A stretch of 64,000 nt of DNA, taken from NCBI GenBank assembly GCA_029844215.1, contig CM056732.1, positions 20,693,501 through 20,757,500 of the forward strand. Direction: 5' to 3'. This document shows positions 1 to 11,540 of this stretch, piece after piece. The number at the start of each line of letters is the position of its first letter. Position 1 is the first letter of the stretch. The notes under the pieces are model-generated. The model had not been told where the DNA came from and did no database searches. It was given only the letters and a program-made list of their open reading frames with translations. The position numbers and the translations under genes were made by a program. This DNA is from Przewalskia tangutica. Its lineage: Eukaryota > Streptophyta > Magnoliopsida > Solanales > Solanaceae.

Positions 1-804
1 GATCGCAGGCCGCGCGCCGAGGCGGAAATCGCGAAAAACTTAGAAAAATCTGATCTTTTCTTTTAAAAGGGCATGGAGGTGACAAGTGCCCCCATCCGAT
101 TTTGCATCATTATATTGACCAAGTCTTAAAGACTTGGTCATCTTTCATCTCTCTTAGACAAAGCTCCTCCTTCTCTCTTAATTATTTCAAGCTCCTCCTT
201 CTCTCTAAAACTCCAAGAGATATTCTAGCCTTAGGAAAATCTGAAAAGTAAAAGGCGAAGGAAGGTCATGTGGCTAGCTTGTGAAGGTTGTTGTGGTGGT
301 GTTCTTGGAATAGCTAGCAAGTGTTGTTGGATAAATTTGGCTAAAGCTCTAAGGTAATGATTCTTCCTTTATTATTAGTTTTTAGGGTTGCATGTTAAGA
401 AGAAAGAACTTGTGGTAGTAAATAATGCTATTAGAGTCATTGCATGCAAGAAATGTGGTTTGGGTATGAAGGATTTGGCTAAAGAGATATTATGAGCATG
501 TTGTAGCCTACAAACTACTTTAGAATTTGTTAAGTGTATTATTATAACTTATGGGGCATAATTTTACACCCCCAAGATTAGGTGTGTAATCCCCTTTGTG
601 TTGGTTTGAATGTTGGGCCTTAATGTGGCGTTTGAGTGTTGAAAATCGGCCTTTGAAAAGGTGGCAAAGTGAGTAGAAACAAAGGAAATGCTGCCCAATT
701 TTCCTTAGGAATTGGTAACTTGAATTTGGAATTTCTACATTGAAATTAGGGGTTAATAAATGTATTATGGTCATTATAGGTTGACATATTACGTGCGGTA
801 TTTT
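1..804 (+). mobile_element. gypsy-A 5' LTR, proximal part (left end outside window)
   Basis: This stretch matches 16.53-17.35 kb almost base for base, which is the same part of the gypsy-A 3' LTR, so it is the interior of the 5' LTR; about 160-190 bp of LTR start lies before the window. It contains the TTTACACCCCC...GGTGTGTAATCCC palindrome-like stretch seen in related LTRs. It breaks off at 804 where gypsy-B is inserted and resumes at 10397. Short ORFs here are shadows; no gene. Confidence 0.88.
800..804. repeat. 5-bp target site duplication (left), gypsy-B
   Basis: ATTTT directly before the LTR start TGTTATACC; the same ATTTT follows the LTR end GTCGTGACA at 10397-10401. Removing gypsy-B and one copy restores the uninterrupted sequence seen in the sister LTR near 17354. 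Confidence 0.92.
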
Positions 805-3185
805 TGTTATACCCCGTATTTCCAGAGTATGTACGTAAGGGAATACGTACGAAAGTCTAGCCTTAAAGTTTAGGCAAAACGTTTTTTTTTAGGCACAACT
901 CACAAAACGAATAGTTTTCCGACGAAACGTTTCCACAGCTTTCGTAGGGTAAATTCCGGCTATGCCATTTCTAATTTTTGCGGATTTTTAGAGAGGCGAA
1001 ACATTTTGGACCAACGGGAGGCGACACTTTTCACCCTCCATTGATGGACTTGAAATCGTCCATTTGGACGATTTGGACTTGGAGAGCACGTTTTTGTGCC
1101 TTGTGCACAAGTCAGGAGTTGGTAGGATATTTGTGTATAGTTAATCCTCACTACACTTGCCTTGCACTTGTCTAAATCTTGGCCATTGGTTGGCCACTCT
1201 TGACCTATAAATACCCCTTAAGATGAAGAGTTCTTCATCCACAAATTACTTTCCAAGTCTTGAAAATCCTCCCTTCTCCCTTTGTTAGCCAATTCGTCCA
1301 AGCCCTCTTCCCCTCTAGCCTAAGTGGCCTTGGCGAATACCCCTAGCCTAGCCAAAAATCTACCCCCTCCTTGGTAGAAAAGTTACCTTCAGTATCGTTA
1401 TAATGCCCAAAATACCTAGCCCAAATACCTTAGTACTTGGTAGAAGTTGTGAAGAACTTCTAAGGTTCTTGGAGCATACAACTTAGAGCAAAACCTTGCT
1501 CAGCGCGACTTTTCTAGGATATTATTGGGCTTACAGGGTAATAATCCTAACCCTCTTTTGAATTAGAGAATACTTACTGTTATAGTATAAGAATAAGTAT
1601 AAATACTTAGAAGTATATCACGAATAGAATTGAAGTATTAATCACTTAGAAGGGTTTAAAGAAGAATAATCAAATCAGACTTACATAGGACTGTTTTCTG
1701 ATGAACTTATATAGCTCAGGGTAGGGAAGTGCTGCCCGACTTACAGTAGAATTATGAACCCTGTTTAGAATGACCTTGAGTAGTCTTTAATAGATATCTG
1801 TGACTATTATAGGTGACTCTCTTGCGACATATTGACTTGGCGGTGGTTTTATTTGAGAAGGTATGTGATTCTTCCTAAAGCATGATATTTTACAATATAA
1901 CTACGGCAATGTCTTTGACTTAAGCTGAATAATACTTACGGCAATGCCTGGCTTAAAGCTTTGAATAATACTTACAGCGATGCCTGTGGCTTAAGCTCGA
2001 ATAATAAGAAGCGAAAACATTTCAAAAGACTCTGAATCATATTATGAAGAGAACTAATTGGTTTTAAAGCGAAGCTTAAGAGTTATACTAGCTTTATGGG
2101 AAGTAAGTATAACCACTTAAGATTTATAAAAGAAACAAGTTTGCTATGTGTTTATAATGAGACTTGTATTGTGAAAAGAATAATAAAGATGGTTTGATAA
2201 ATAGAGCGTGATATGATGCTATGTGTGTTAGTATCTTGTAACGTTTGTATAGGTGAGTATCCTTGTTGTGCTTATGTTGTTTAAAGATAAGTTGTTATGT
2301 TAGTATACTATCACTCACCTTGAGATGATCTGGGGTTAAGCTGCCTCCGACGCGGGGTAGACTCGGTGATGCAGGACCGTGATTCGAGAATACCTCATGC
2401 GGGTCGAGGAGCCTATGCGGAGCTACGAGTTCCGTGTTAGTATGCGGGGTTATGCCTCATGCGATGCGTGCGTGTGGCCATGCGGACGAGTCGGGGCGAT
2501 GCCGAGGAGTAGCTACCACCGATGCGGGGTTATACCTCATGCGGGCCCGTGAGTGGCCTATGCGGACTCGAGTCGAGATTAGGCTTGCGAGAATGATGAT
2601 GGGGCGAGTGGCCTGTTTCGATCATTCGCGGCCTAGACAAGACCTATTCTGATTACCTATTGTTGCTCTTGTTTGTGATGTGGCACTACGTGCGGTTTCT
2701 TAGTTGTTTCACACATATTTGTAAACCGGTTTTAAGATGATATGTTTTCATTTAAGTATTTCTGATTTCGCATACTTAGTACTGTTATCGACCTCGCCCG
2801 GGGCTGCGTTCATCTGCGGTAAGGGCAGCAGTGCTAGATCCGCATTCTTAGGATCTCTACGTTGGTGTCGGGAGCTCCATCTCTTGGAGGCTCTACTTTT
2901 GGTATGATCTCCCTGTTGTAGATAGTTTTATGCAGATCGGTATGGCGGGGCCCCTGTCGCCATAGTTGTATATTTCCTTAGAAGTGCAGTAGTCATGTTA
3001 TGCGATGTCGGATGTAGCGCTAAACCATGATTTTATATATATATCTGTAGGAAGCGTGTTTTCTCATAAAGCGTGTCTTATTTTATAAATCGTTTCATGT
3101 CTTGCTTTATATTTCCGCGATTACTACGATGTATGACTACTTGGGTGCCGGTAAGGCACGATCACGGGCCGAGCAGGTCGTGACA
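805..3185 (+). repeat. gypsy-B 5' LTR
   Basis: Begins TGTTATACCCCG and ends GTCGTGACA, 2381 bp, aligned along its length with 8022-10396. Holds the likely promoter (TATAAATACC near 1205) and, further in, about three 35-40-bp direct repeats around 1905-2006 and a GC-rich stretch (2390-2600) repeating GCGGGGTTATGCCTCATGCG-like words. Differences from the 3' LTR are mostly small indels clustered around expected CTG/CAG positions. Confidence 0.92.
1905..2006 (+). repeat. short tandem repeat within gypsy-B 5' LTR
   Basis: About three copies of a 35-40-bp unit containing AATAATACTTACGGCAATGC and a CTTAAGC word; the counterpart in the 3' LTR is at about 9131-9235. Confidence 0.7.
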
Positions 3186-3189
3186 AAAG

Positions 3190-3201
3190 TGGTATCGAAG
3201 C
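3190..3201 (+). other. gypsy-B primer binding site
   Basis: TGGTATCGAAGC, four bases after the LTR end. It resembles the plant initiator-Met tRNA primer site TGGTATCAGAGC with the CAG altered; the same kind of change is in gypsy-A at 12167. Confidence 0.75.
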
Positions 3202-3383
3202 GATTAATCCTCGGAAAGTGTCTCTGACCGTATCTAGTAGAGTCTTGATTATCGGTGTGTTGTGCACCACACCAATAATCGAGAGGCTATAGGATATTTA
3301 GGATTGGTTTCCATTCTTCTCATTACGAGATCGTGCTTTAGAAGTGTGTTATAGGTTGGACCCTCTAACGTATTCCTTTCTAT

Positions 3384-4560
3384 GTGATTATGCCTCGCGA
3401 AAAGGCCGGGCCTGAAGGGCAAGCGCGAGGAGGCGCTAGCGAGACACCCAGTCACGAGGGCTCGTGCCCGTCTATACGAGCGGCGAGTTCTATGACGCCG
3501 CCCGGCCAGCGACCACAGTACCACCTCATCCCGCGGCTGGGCGGAGAGTTAGGTCTGAGAGATGGCCCGACTTTGGCTAAAGTTGTGGCCCGTCTGAGAG
3601 AGGCTGGATCTGGCGATTCAGCTCAGCTCGGTCGTACCGTTGTTCACCCGAGGCGAGAGAGTTTGAGGCTACGAGACTTCGAGTTGTAGCCGCCGGAGTT
3701 TTATGGGTCGGCGGAGGATGATCCGAGGAGTTCATCCGTCGGTCGAAGGATTTTGAGTGATCGGGCGTCGGAGACCGAGTCCGTGATCTTTGGTTCACAT
3801 AAATTGCGTGATACCGCTGATCGATTGGTTTGATTCACGGGAGTTATCCGTGGAAAGCACGCGTCCCAGTACTTGGGATGAGTTCTCGAGAGGCTTTCCT
3901 CACTCATTTCTTGCCTCGCGGATGAGGAGGCGCGGGTGATAGATTTTTCTGCTGAGGCGAGAAGGGCCTTGTCGGGAGTACAATGTCGAGTTTGATTCTT
4001 TGGCTCGATATGTCCCGGCATTGTAGCAGATATGGAGGATAGGGTGCACCGCTATGTCAGGGCTAGACGACTATATGGCGAGTCGTGTGCGGGGTTTCTC
4101 TCGGCCGGTATGGACATTACCGCGTGCGAGCTCACGCCTGGATGCGAGGCGCGAGGTCGACGAGTGGGCGACGGCGAGAAGAAGGCGGGGCGGGAGGTCT
4201 TCGGTGGTTATCGTGGTGGGAGGCCTCGGCAGCGATCTGGGTCGCACCACGGCCCGGCTGAGCACTCTGCCGTCACCGGCCTGGCCCGAGTTTTCGCGGG
4301 CAGGGCGAGCTTGAGCGTCGAGTAGCGAGAGTGCGGCGATCGGGACCACCCACGGTGTGGCCGTCGCGGGGATCCCATTACGGGAAGTGTGGTACTACTT
4401 ATGGATCTTGTTACGATTGTGGCGGCGAGTCACTGCGAGGCTGTCAGGCCAGAGCGTGGCGGTGGTAGGGCCCGGCCTTGAGTTACGTGGCGGCCATCAT
4501 CTCCTACGATTACTCGCCCGAGGCGGGTGCTCGTGGGTCGGCCAGTCGCGGCGGTCGTGG
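3384..4560 (+). pseudogene. gypsy-B gag remnant
   Basis: The Gag capsid-nucleocapsid polyprotein that packages retroelement RNA. An ATG at 3390 starts a basic, Pro/Gly-rich stretch (MPREKAGPEG) typical of this family; the frame runs to 3689, then capsid-like text (FYGSAEDDP, ETESVIFGSHKLRDTADR) continues in other frames to about 4030, followed by DMEDRVHRYVR. A Cys-rich knuckle-like remnant (YGKCGTT...SCYDCGGE) lies near 4370-4450. At least three frame changes and several stops, so it is dead. Overlapping ORFs on both strands between 3577 and 4350 reflect GC-rich sequence. Confidence 0.8.
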
Positions 4561-5262
4561 CTCGAGTCGATTCTAGCGGTCCTCGAGCGCATTTATGCTT
4601 TGTCGGTAAGCGGGATCAGGAGGCCTCACCTGATGTCGTCACAGGTACCTTATCAGTTTCTGGATTTGATGTGTATGCCTTGATAGATCCGGGTTCTACT
4701 CTGCCCTATATATCTCCCCTTGTTTCTAGTAGGATAGGGATAGAGCCTGAGTCCATAGACCCTTTCGAGGTAGCTACGCCAGTGGGTGATTCGGTGGTAG
4801 CTCGGCGGGTATATAGGGCTTGTCTGTGACCATTCTGATCGTCGGACCACTGGCGGAAACTTGATAGAGTTGGAGATGATTGACTTCGAAGTGATTATGG
4901 GGATGGATTCGCTAGCTTCTTGCTATGACAATGTAGACTGCAGAGAGAGAGTAGTACGGTTCCAGTTTCACGAGGCGGTTGTTGAGTGGGAGGAGCACGG
5001 TATCGCCAGGGGTAGGTTTATTTCCTACCTCGAGGCTAGGAAGATGGTGCGAGAAGGGTACATCTACCATCTAGTTCGGGTGTTTGATCACGAGGTTGCG
5101 GTACAGATTTTCGATCGATTCCGTAGTCGTGAGTTCCCGGACGTGTTCCCGGATGACCTCGGGTATCCTCCCGAGGAGATTGAGTTTTATATTGACATAT
5201 TGCGGATACTCGGCCTATTTCCATTCCGCCATACGAATGGCACTGCCGAGTTGAGAGAGTGA
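4560..5262 (+). pseudogene. gypsy-B aspartic protease and linker remnant
   Basis: Retropepsin that matures Gag-Pol. The frame at 4527-4829 carries the active-site region VYALIDPGSTLPYI (D-P-G-S-T; many gypsy proteases have D-S-G-S/T) and GIEPESIDPFEVATPVG. After a frame break the linker to RT continues at 4861-5262 with LEMIDFEVIMGMDSLASCY and EFPDVFPDDL, the standard lead-in to the gypsy reverse transcriptase. Assigned from family motifs. Confidence 0.85.
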
Positions 5263-5960
5263 AGGATCGGCAGGGATTTGCTAGAGAAGGGCTTCATTAG
5301 GCCCGTGTTTCTCCCAGAAGCGCGGTATTGTTCGTGAAGAAGAAGGGCGGGGGCTGCGCGTGTGTTGATTCTGAGCGGTGAACAAGGTGACCATTAAACG
5401 AATACCCTCCCATGATTGATGATTTGTTCGACGATTGCGAGTGCGAGATGTTTCTCAAGATTGATCTGCGATCGGGCTATCATCAGTGCAGTCGAGAGAG
5501 GTGGATGTCCCTAGATGCATTCGGACGATGCGGGCATTATGAGTTCAGTGGTCATGTCTTTTGGGTTGACCAATGCTCGGCGGTATTCATGGATTTGATG
5601 AACCAGTGTTCAAACCATTTTGGACACATTTGTGATAGTGTTCATTGATGATATCTTGGTTTTATTCTCGCCAGGCGAGGAGCATGCGGGCATTTGAGGC
5701 GATCTTGTGATTCTCGAGACCAGCGGTTATGCGCCAAGTTTTCCAAATGTGAGTTTTGGTTGACTTGATGGCGTTTCTTGGGCATATTGTCGAGTGATGG
5801 CATTCGAGTTGATACGGCGAGATCGGCGATCGAGGACTTGGCGAGACTCTACTCCGGCTGAGGTTCGCGATTTCGGGCCTTGCGAGTTATTATCGGCGGT
5901 TCGTGGAGAAGTTTGCTTCTATCTACGCACCATTGACTAGGTGACTCGAGCGGCCAAGTT
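5262..5960 (+). pseudogene. gypsy-B reverse transcriptase remnant
   Basis: RNA-dependent DNA polymerase. Visible motifs: FVKKKGGG-like text near 5331, VNKVTIKRIPSHDRRFV region near 5380, MFLKIDLRSGYHQ at 5448-5490, GHYEFSGHVFWVDQCSAVFMDLMN at 5529-5600 (written here only to place the frame; split by changes), and the catalytic FIDD box at 5642-5653 (VFIDDILVL, in a different frame from the preceding part). The thumb follows (AKFSKCEFW near 5733, FLGHI near 5775, ASYYRRFVEKFASIYAPL near 5882-5938). Several frameshifts. Confidence 0.85.
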
Positions 5961-6420
5961 TGATGGGTGATGCTTGTGGCGGGGTTTCGATTCTTGAAAA
6001 GATCGACGACCGCCTCGTTCTTACTCTTCGGAGGTCCAGATGGTTATGTCGTGTATTGTGATCGCCGGACATCGGGTTGGGATGTGTATTGATGCGGCAT
6101 GGCGGGGTTATAGCATATGCATCCCGCGGTGAAGAAACACGAGAGGAACTACCCGCGTGATTTGGAGTTAGCGTACCGTGATTCACGCTTTGAAGATCTG
6201 GAGGCACTATTTGTATGGGGTTCACGTGGATATTTATACTGCACCACAAGAGCCTCAAGATATCTTGACGGAGGAGCTGAACTTACACGCAGACGGTGGT
6301 TAGAGTTGCTTAAGGATTACGATGTTGATATCCTATACCACGGGAAGGCCATGTTGTGGCGGATGCCTTAGTCGTAGGTCGATGGGAGCCTATCGGATGT
6401 GCGGCTAGAGAGGAGGGACA
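5960..6420 (+). pseudogene. gypsy-B RNase H remnant
   Basis: Degrades the RNA strand of the RNA-DNA hybrid. GPDGYVVYCD near 6033, GLGCVLM-like text near 6075, KKHERNYPRDLELA at 6129-6170, then LLKDYDVDILYHGKA at 6306-6350 just before the ALSR-like end of RNase H. Frames change at least twice. Confidence 0.82.
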
Positions 6421-6639
6421 TGGTTCGTGATTTGCATCGATTAGCGAGCCTTGGTGTCCGTTTGATTGATTACGATAGCGATGGGGTTAGAGTTCGTGAG
6501 GTTCCGAGTCTTCCATCGTCGAGGTGAAGAGCAGCGATTCGAGGATCCGGCTTTGATTCGATATCGTGTCTGACTCTTACGTGAGGGCGGTCCTTTTGAG
6601 TAGCACCGATGGGGTGCTAAGGTTTGAGGCGGTGCATGT

Positions 6640-7874
6640 GTTCGGATGTTGCAGGACTTGGCGGAGTTCTTGGGAAGCACGCGGCAGCGTTACTATCCAT
6701 CCGGTCGACCAAGATGTACCACGACCTTAGATCGTGTATTGGTGGGATGGCTTGAAGAGAGCGTTGCAGAGTTCGTAGCTCGGTGCGTGTTGTCGGCGGT
6801 GAAGGTAGAGCACGAGGCCCGGTGGTTTTATTCTGACGATTGAGATCCCGGCACGGAAGTGGGAGGTAATCAACATGGACTTCATCACGGGATTACCTCG
6901 CACTCGGAGAGACATGATTCTATATGGGTTATCGCCGGTGTCGAAATCAGCCCACTTTCTTCCGTCGGGGCGACTTTTTCGGTGAGGATTATGCCGACTT
7001 TACATCCGAGAGATCGTCGATGCGTGGAGTCCCTACCGATCATATCGCATGAGGAGCCGGTTCTGGCTAACTTCGGAGGTCCTTCGAGGGTTTAGGGGCG
7101 CAGTGAGCACGTAATCGCATTTCATCCACGCATGAGACGGACAGTGAGCGCACTATCCGGACTGCGAGGATATCTGCGAGCTGTGTTATTGACTTTAGTG
7201 GTAGTTGGGAGGATCATTTGCCTCTAGTTGAGTTCGCGATATAATAATAGCTACCACTCCAGATTCGATGGCGCCTTATGAGGCCTTGTATGGGAGGAAG
7301 TGCAGATCGCCTATAGGTTGGTTCGATGTGGGTGAGGCGGCTAGTGGGACCAGATTTGGTACAGAAAGATGGATAAGGTGAAACTTATCCGAGAGCGCTA
7401 TCGATACTCGAGTCGATGCAAGTCGTATGCAGATCATCGTCGTCGACATCTTGAGTTCGAGGTTCATGATTGGGTTTTCCTAGTGTCACCCATGGCGGTG
7501 TGATGAGATTCGGGAAGAAGGGAAGCTCACCAAGGTACATCGGGCCGCTTCAGATTGTCCGCAGGTAGGCGCGTTGCCTACGAGTTGATCTGCCGTCCGA
7601 TCCGAGGCGGTGCATCCTGTTTCACGTATCTACGCCGAGAGATGTATCGGGATCCATCTAGGTGCACCCGATTGACGATGTCCAGTGTGACCAGGGGTTA
7701 TCGTATGAGGAGATTCCCATAGCGATAGTCGATCGTCGAGTTAGGCGTCTGCGGACGAAGGACGTGGCTTCCACAAAGTCTTGTGCGAACGAGCTCAGGG
7801 AGGAGATGACATGGGAAGCCGAGGAGGACATGAGGCGGAAGTATCCTCACCTATTTCCCCACACCTCCAGGTAA
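6640..7874 (+). pseudogene. gypsy-B integrase and chromodomain-like tail remnant
   Basis: Inserts the cDNA into the genome. The zinc-binding region is degraded (near 6646-6840). The core starts with KWEVINMDFITGLPRT (about 6855-6903), which contains the first catalytic Asp; the KSAHFLP motif follows near 6945. The second Asp region is scrambled near 7035. The C-terminal part shows SRFDGAL-like text near 7260, FEVHDWVFL near 7456-7485, and the chromodomain-like end REEMTWEAEEDMRRKYPHLF at 7800-7860. Multiple frameshifts and stops. Confidence 0.82.
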
Positions 7875-8008
7875 ATTCACTTTCCTACTTGTAAATTTTC
7901 GTTATCGTTTCTGCCTATGTGTTGCTCTGTGGCCGTGTGTGGCATTTACAACTGTTTAAGCTTCTTCGATAACTGTCTTGGGAAGGAACATTCGGGACGA
8001 ATGTTTCT
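7875..8008 (+). other. gypsy-B 3' untranslated stretch
   Basis: Short noncoding segment between the last pol remnant and the polypurine tract; it contains GGAACATTCGGGACGAATGT (7984-8003), an imperfect inverted repeat (ACATTCG...CGAATGT) conserved at 16324-16343 in gypsy-A. Confidence 0.6.
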
Positions 8009-8021
8009 AAGGAGGGGAGAA
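8009..8021 (+). other. gypsy-B polypurine tract
   Basis: AAGGAGGGGAGAA immediately before the 3' LTR, the expected plus-strand primer site. Confidence 0.85.
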
Positions 8022-10396
8022 TGTTATACCCCGTATTTCCAGAGTATGTACGTAAGGGAATACGTACGAAAGTCTAGCCTTAAAGTTTAGGCAAAACGTT
8101 TTTTTTTAGGCACAACTCACAAAACGAATAGTTTTCCGACGAAACGTTTCCACAGCTTTCGTAGGGTAAATTCCGGCTATGCCATTTCTAATTTTTGCGG
8201 ATTTTTCCGAGAGACGAAACATTTTGGACCAACGGGAGGGCGACACTTGTCACCCTCCAATTGATGGACTTGAAATCGTCCATTTGGACGATTTGGACTT
8301 GGAGGAGCACGTTTTTTGTGCCTTGTGCACAAGTCAAGGAGTTGGTAGGATATTTGTGTATAGTTAATCCTCACCCTAAACTTGCCTTGCACTTGTCTAA
8401 ATCTTGGCCATTGGTTGGCCACTTCTTGACCTATAAATACCCCCCTTAAGATGAAGAGTTCTTCATCCACAAATTACTTTCCAAGTCTTGAAAATCCTCC
8501 CTTCTCCCTTGTTAGCCAATTCGTCCAAGCCCTCTTCCCCCTCTAGCCTAAGTGGCCTTGGCCGAATACCCCCCCTAGCCTAGCCAAAAATCTACCCCCC
8601 CTCCCTTGGTAGAAAAGTTACCTTCTCGTATCGTTATAATGCCCAAAATACCCTAGCCCAAATACCTTAGTACTTGGTAGAAGTTGTGAAGAACTTCTAA
8701 GGTTCTTGGAGCATACAACTTAGGAGCAAAACCTTGCTCAGCGACTTTTCTAGGATATTATTGGGCTTACCGAGGTAATAATCCTAACCTCTTTTGAATT
8801 AGAGAATACTTCGTTATAGTATAAGAATAAGTATAAATACTTAGAAGTATATCACGTATAGAATTGAAGTATTAATCACTTAAGGGTTTAAAAGAAGAAT
8901 AATCAAACTGTACTTACATAGGATCGTTTTCACATGAGACTTATATAGCTCACCGGTAGGAAGTCTTGCCTGACGCATCGTAGAATTATGAACCCTGCTT
9001 AGAATGACCTTGAGTAGTCTTTAATAGATATACGTGACTATTATAGTCGACTCTGCGCGACATATTCAACTGGCGGTGGTTTTCACGGTAAGGTATGTGA
9101 TTCTTCCTAAAGCATGATATTTTACAATATAACTACGCAATGTCTTTGACTTAAGCTGAATAATACTTACAGAATGCCTCACGCTTAAGCTCGAATAATA
9201 CTTACAGAATGCCTCACGCTTAAGCTCGAATAATAAAGAATCAAAACATTTCAAAAGACTCTTGAATCATATTAATGTAAGAGAACTAATTGGTTTTAAA
9301 TGAAGCTTAAGAGTTATACTAGCTTTATGGGAAGTAAGTATAACCACTTAAGATTTATAAAAGAAACAAGTTTGCCATGTGTTTATAATGGACTTGTATT
9401 GTGAAAAGAATAATAAAGATGGTTTGATAAATAGACATGATATGATGCTATGTGTGTTAGTATCTTGTAACGTTTGTATAGGTGAGTATCCTTGTCAGGC
9501 TTATGTTGTTTAAAGATAAGTTGTTATGTTAGTATACTATCACTCACCTCTTGAGATGATACGGGTTAAGTCGCCTCCGACGCGGGTAGACTCAGCGATG
9601 CAGGACCATGATTCGAGAATACCTACGCGGGTCGAGGGGCCTATGCGGAGCTACGAGAGTTCCGAGTTAGTATGCGGGTTATGCCTCACGCGTGCAGGCG
9701 CTACGCGACAATGAGTCGGGGACGACGCCGAGGAGTAGCTACCGACGCGGGTTATACCTCACGCGCCCACGTGAGTGGCCCACGCGGACTCGAGTTCAGA
9801 TTAGGCTTGCGAATGATGATGGGGCGAGTGGCCTGCTTCGATCATTCGCGGCAGACAAGACCTATTACGATTACCTATTGTTGCTCTTGTTTGTGATGTA
9901 GCACTACGTGCGGTTTCTGGTTGTTTCACACATATTTGTAAACCGGTTTTAAGATGATATGTTTTCATTTAAGTATTTTACGCCGCATACTTAGTACTTG
10001 TATCGACTCCTTTCGGGGCTGCGTTCATGCCGCAGTAAGGGCAAGAGTGCTAGATCCGCATTCTTAGGATCTCTACGTTGGTGTCGAGCTCCATCTCTTC
10101 CGAGGCTCTACTTTTAGTATGATCTCTGTTGTAGATAGTTTTGTACAGCCAGGTATGGCGGCCCTGTCCCGCCATAGTTGTATATTTCCTTAGAGGTCTG
10201 TAGTCATGTTGTACAGTGTCGGATGTAACTGCTAAACCATGATTTTATATATATACGCCGGAAGGCGATGTTTTCTCACATAAACTGTGTCTTATTTTAT
10301 AAACTGTTTCATGTCTTGCTTTATATTTCCGATTACACGATGTATGACTACTGGGTGCCTTAGGCACTACCACGGGCCCCGGAACGGGTCGTGACA
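8022..10396 (+). repeat. gypsy-B 3' LTR
   Basis: TGTTATACCCCG to GTCGTGACA, 2375 bp, the pair of 805-3185. Followed at once by the right ATTTT duplication. Contains the same internal repeats (about 9131-9235) and GC-rich patch (about 9590-9800). Confidence 0.92.
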
Positions 10397-11018
10397 ATTT
10401 TGGACTTGGCAAGTGGATTAACCGAAGAGGTATGTAGAGCTTTCCTATCTCTTGAGCATGAGTAGTTGTACCTATGTAGTACGGTATACGTACAAGATTT
10501 GATATCTTTCACTTGTTTTAAAGTATATGATACTTGTTTCATTTTAAAAGTATAAGTCCCTTGGATTTAGGGAAAATGTATTTGACAAAGGAATAACGCT
10601 AATATAATGACTTTATGGGAAGTTGGTTATATTAGTTTTTGAAAGGTTCACAAAGAAAGGTTTACTCTAATTAAAACAAGTACGGGTAAAGGATTTGAAA
10701 CTATGGAAGGTGAATTGATTTTTAGGCATTGGTTGCCTAAGGTTTTAAAGGAAATGAAGTCATTTGATTTAGAAGCCTATTATATTTCTAAGAGGAAATG
10801 TGACTTGTTTTGAAAGAAAATCGTAACTTGATACTATGGTGATTAGTATCTTGGAATTTTTGTATAAAAAAAGAGTTATTTCTTAAAAGGTTAGAAGTAC
10901 ATGGTACTTGGGTTAAATTCCCGGATTTTCTATTAAAAGACATGTTAGTGCCTTAGTTATACTAAAATGAGGGGATATATTAATAATGTTAATAAGAAGT
11001 TAGGGGATTTCTTAACTT

Positions 11019-11195
11019 GCTTATGTTATGATATGATAGGCCGGTAGTGCTTATGTTATGATATGATAAGCCGGTAGTGCTTATGTTATGATATGATAGG
11101 CCGGTAGTGCTTATGTTATGATATGATAGGCCGGTAGTGCTTATGTTGCATATGATAGGCCGGTAGTGCTTATGTCATGTATGATAGCCGGATGA
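11019..11195 (+). repeat. 30-bp tandem array in gypsy-A 5' LTR
   Basis: Five to six copies of a 30-bp unit starting GCTTATGTTATGATATGATA and ending GGCCGGTAGT; the last copies are degenerate. Same array at about 17975-18150 in the 3' LTR. Confidence 0.9.
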
Positions 11196-11334
11196 GCTAT
11201 GTTATATATATTATTACGGGTAAACCCCGGGTTATTCTTGTTATTTCCTTTGGACATACTGACACGATGGGTGGCCCACGGGTATGCTCCAATAGGATGG
11301 TTTACTACTTATGTCATGGATTTGCTACCCATGA

Positions 11335-11540
11335 TGCGAGTGCGGCATTTGTACTCATGCGGATCCGGTCTACAGGATTCATGCGGGTGAAATAGTCTCA
11401 TGCGAGTACGGCGATGGTACTCATGCGGGTCCACAGGATCCATGCGGGTGAAATAGTCCCATGCGGGTGAAATAGTCCCATGACGAGGCGGATGACCTCA
11501 TGCGGGTCCACAGGACCTATGCGGGTGTAATAGTCCCAGG
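11335..11540 (+). repeat. CATGCGGGT-rich degenerate repeat in gypsy-A 5' LTR
   Basis: Alternating CATGCGGGTCCACAGGA and CATGCGGGTGAAATAGTCC words with irregular spacing; counterpart at about 18295-18490. The short ORFs here are by-products of the repeat. Confidence 0.8.

Larger units (their letters stand above)
805..10396 (+). mobile_element. gypsy-B: full-length Ty3/gypsy (chromovirus-like) element nested in gypsy-A
   Basis: A 9.6-kb LTR retrotransposon with both LTRs (805-3185 and 8022-10396), primer site, gag-pol remnants in the order gag-PR-RT-RH-IN-chromodomain, a polypurine tract and a 5-bp target duplication. LTRs start TG and end CA. The IN-last order and the C-terminal chromodomain-like tail place it in Ty3/gypsy, chromovirus type. 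Every coding segment is interrupted, so this copy looks non-autonomous. It lies in the same orientation as its host element gypsy-A, to which it is related (shared leader and LTR end). Confidence 0.93.

Noticed and set aside
3384..4350. Several overlapping 70-110-codon ORFs on both strands
   Set aside because: GC-rich gag remnant; only the plus-strand Gag motifs make sense, the others are shadows.
7985..8003. Terminator-like inverted repeat ACATTCGGGACGAATGT
   Set aside because: Not followed by a T-run; it is a conserved 3' element of both gypsy copies, with no evidence for termination.
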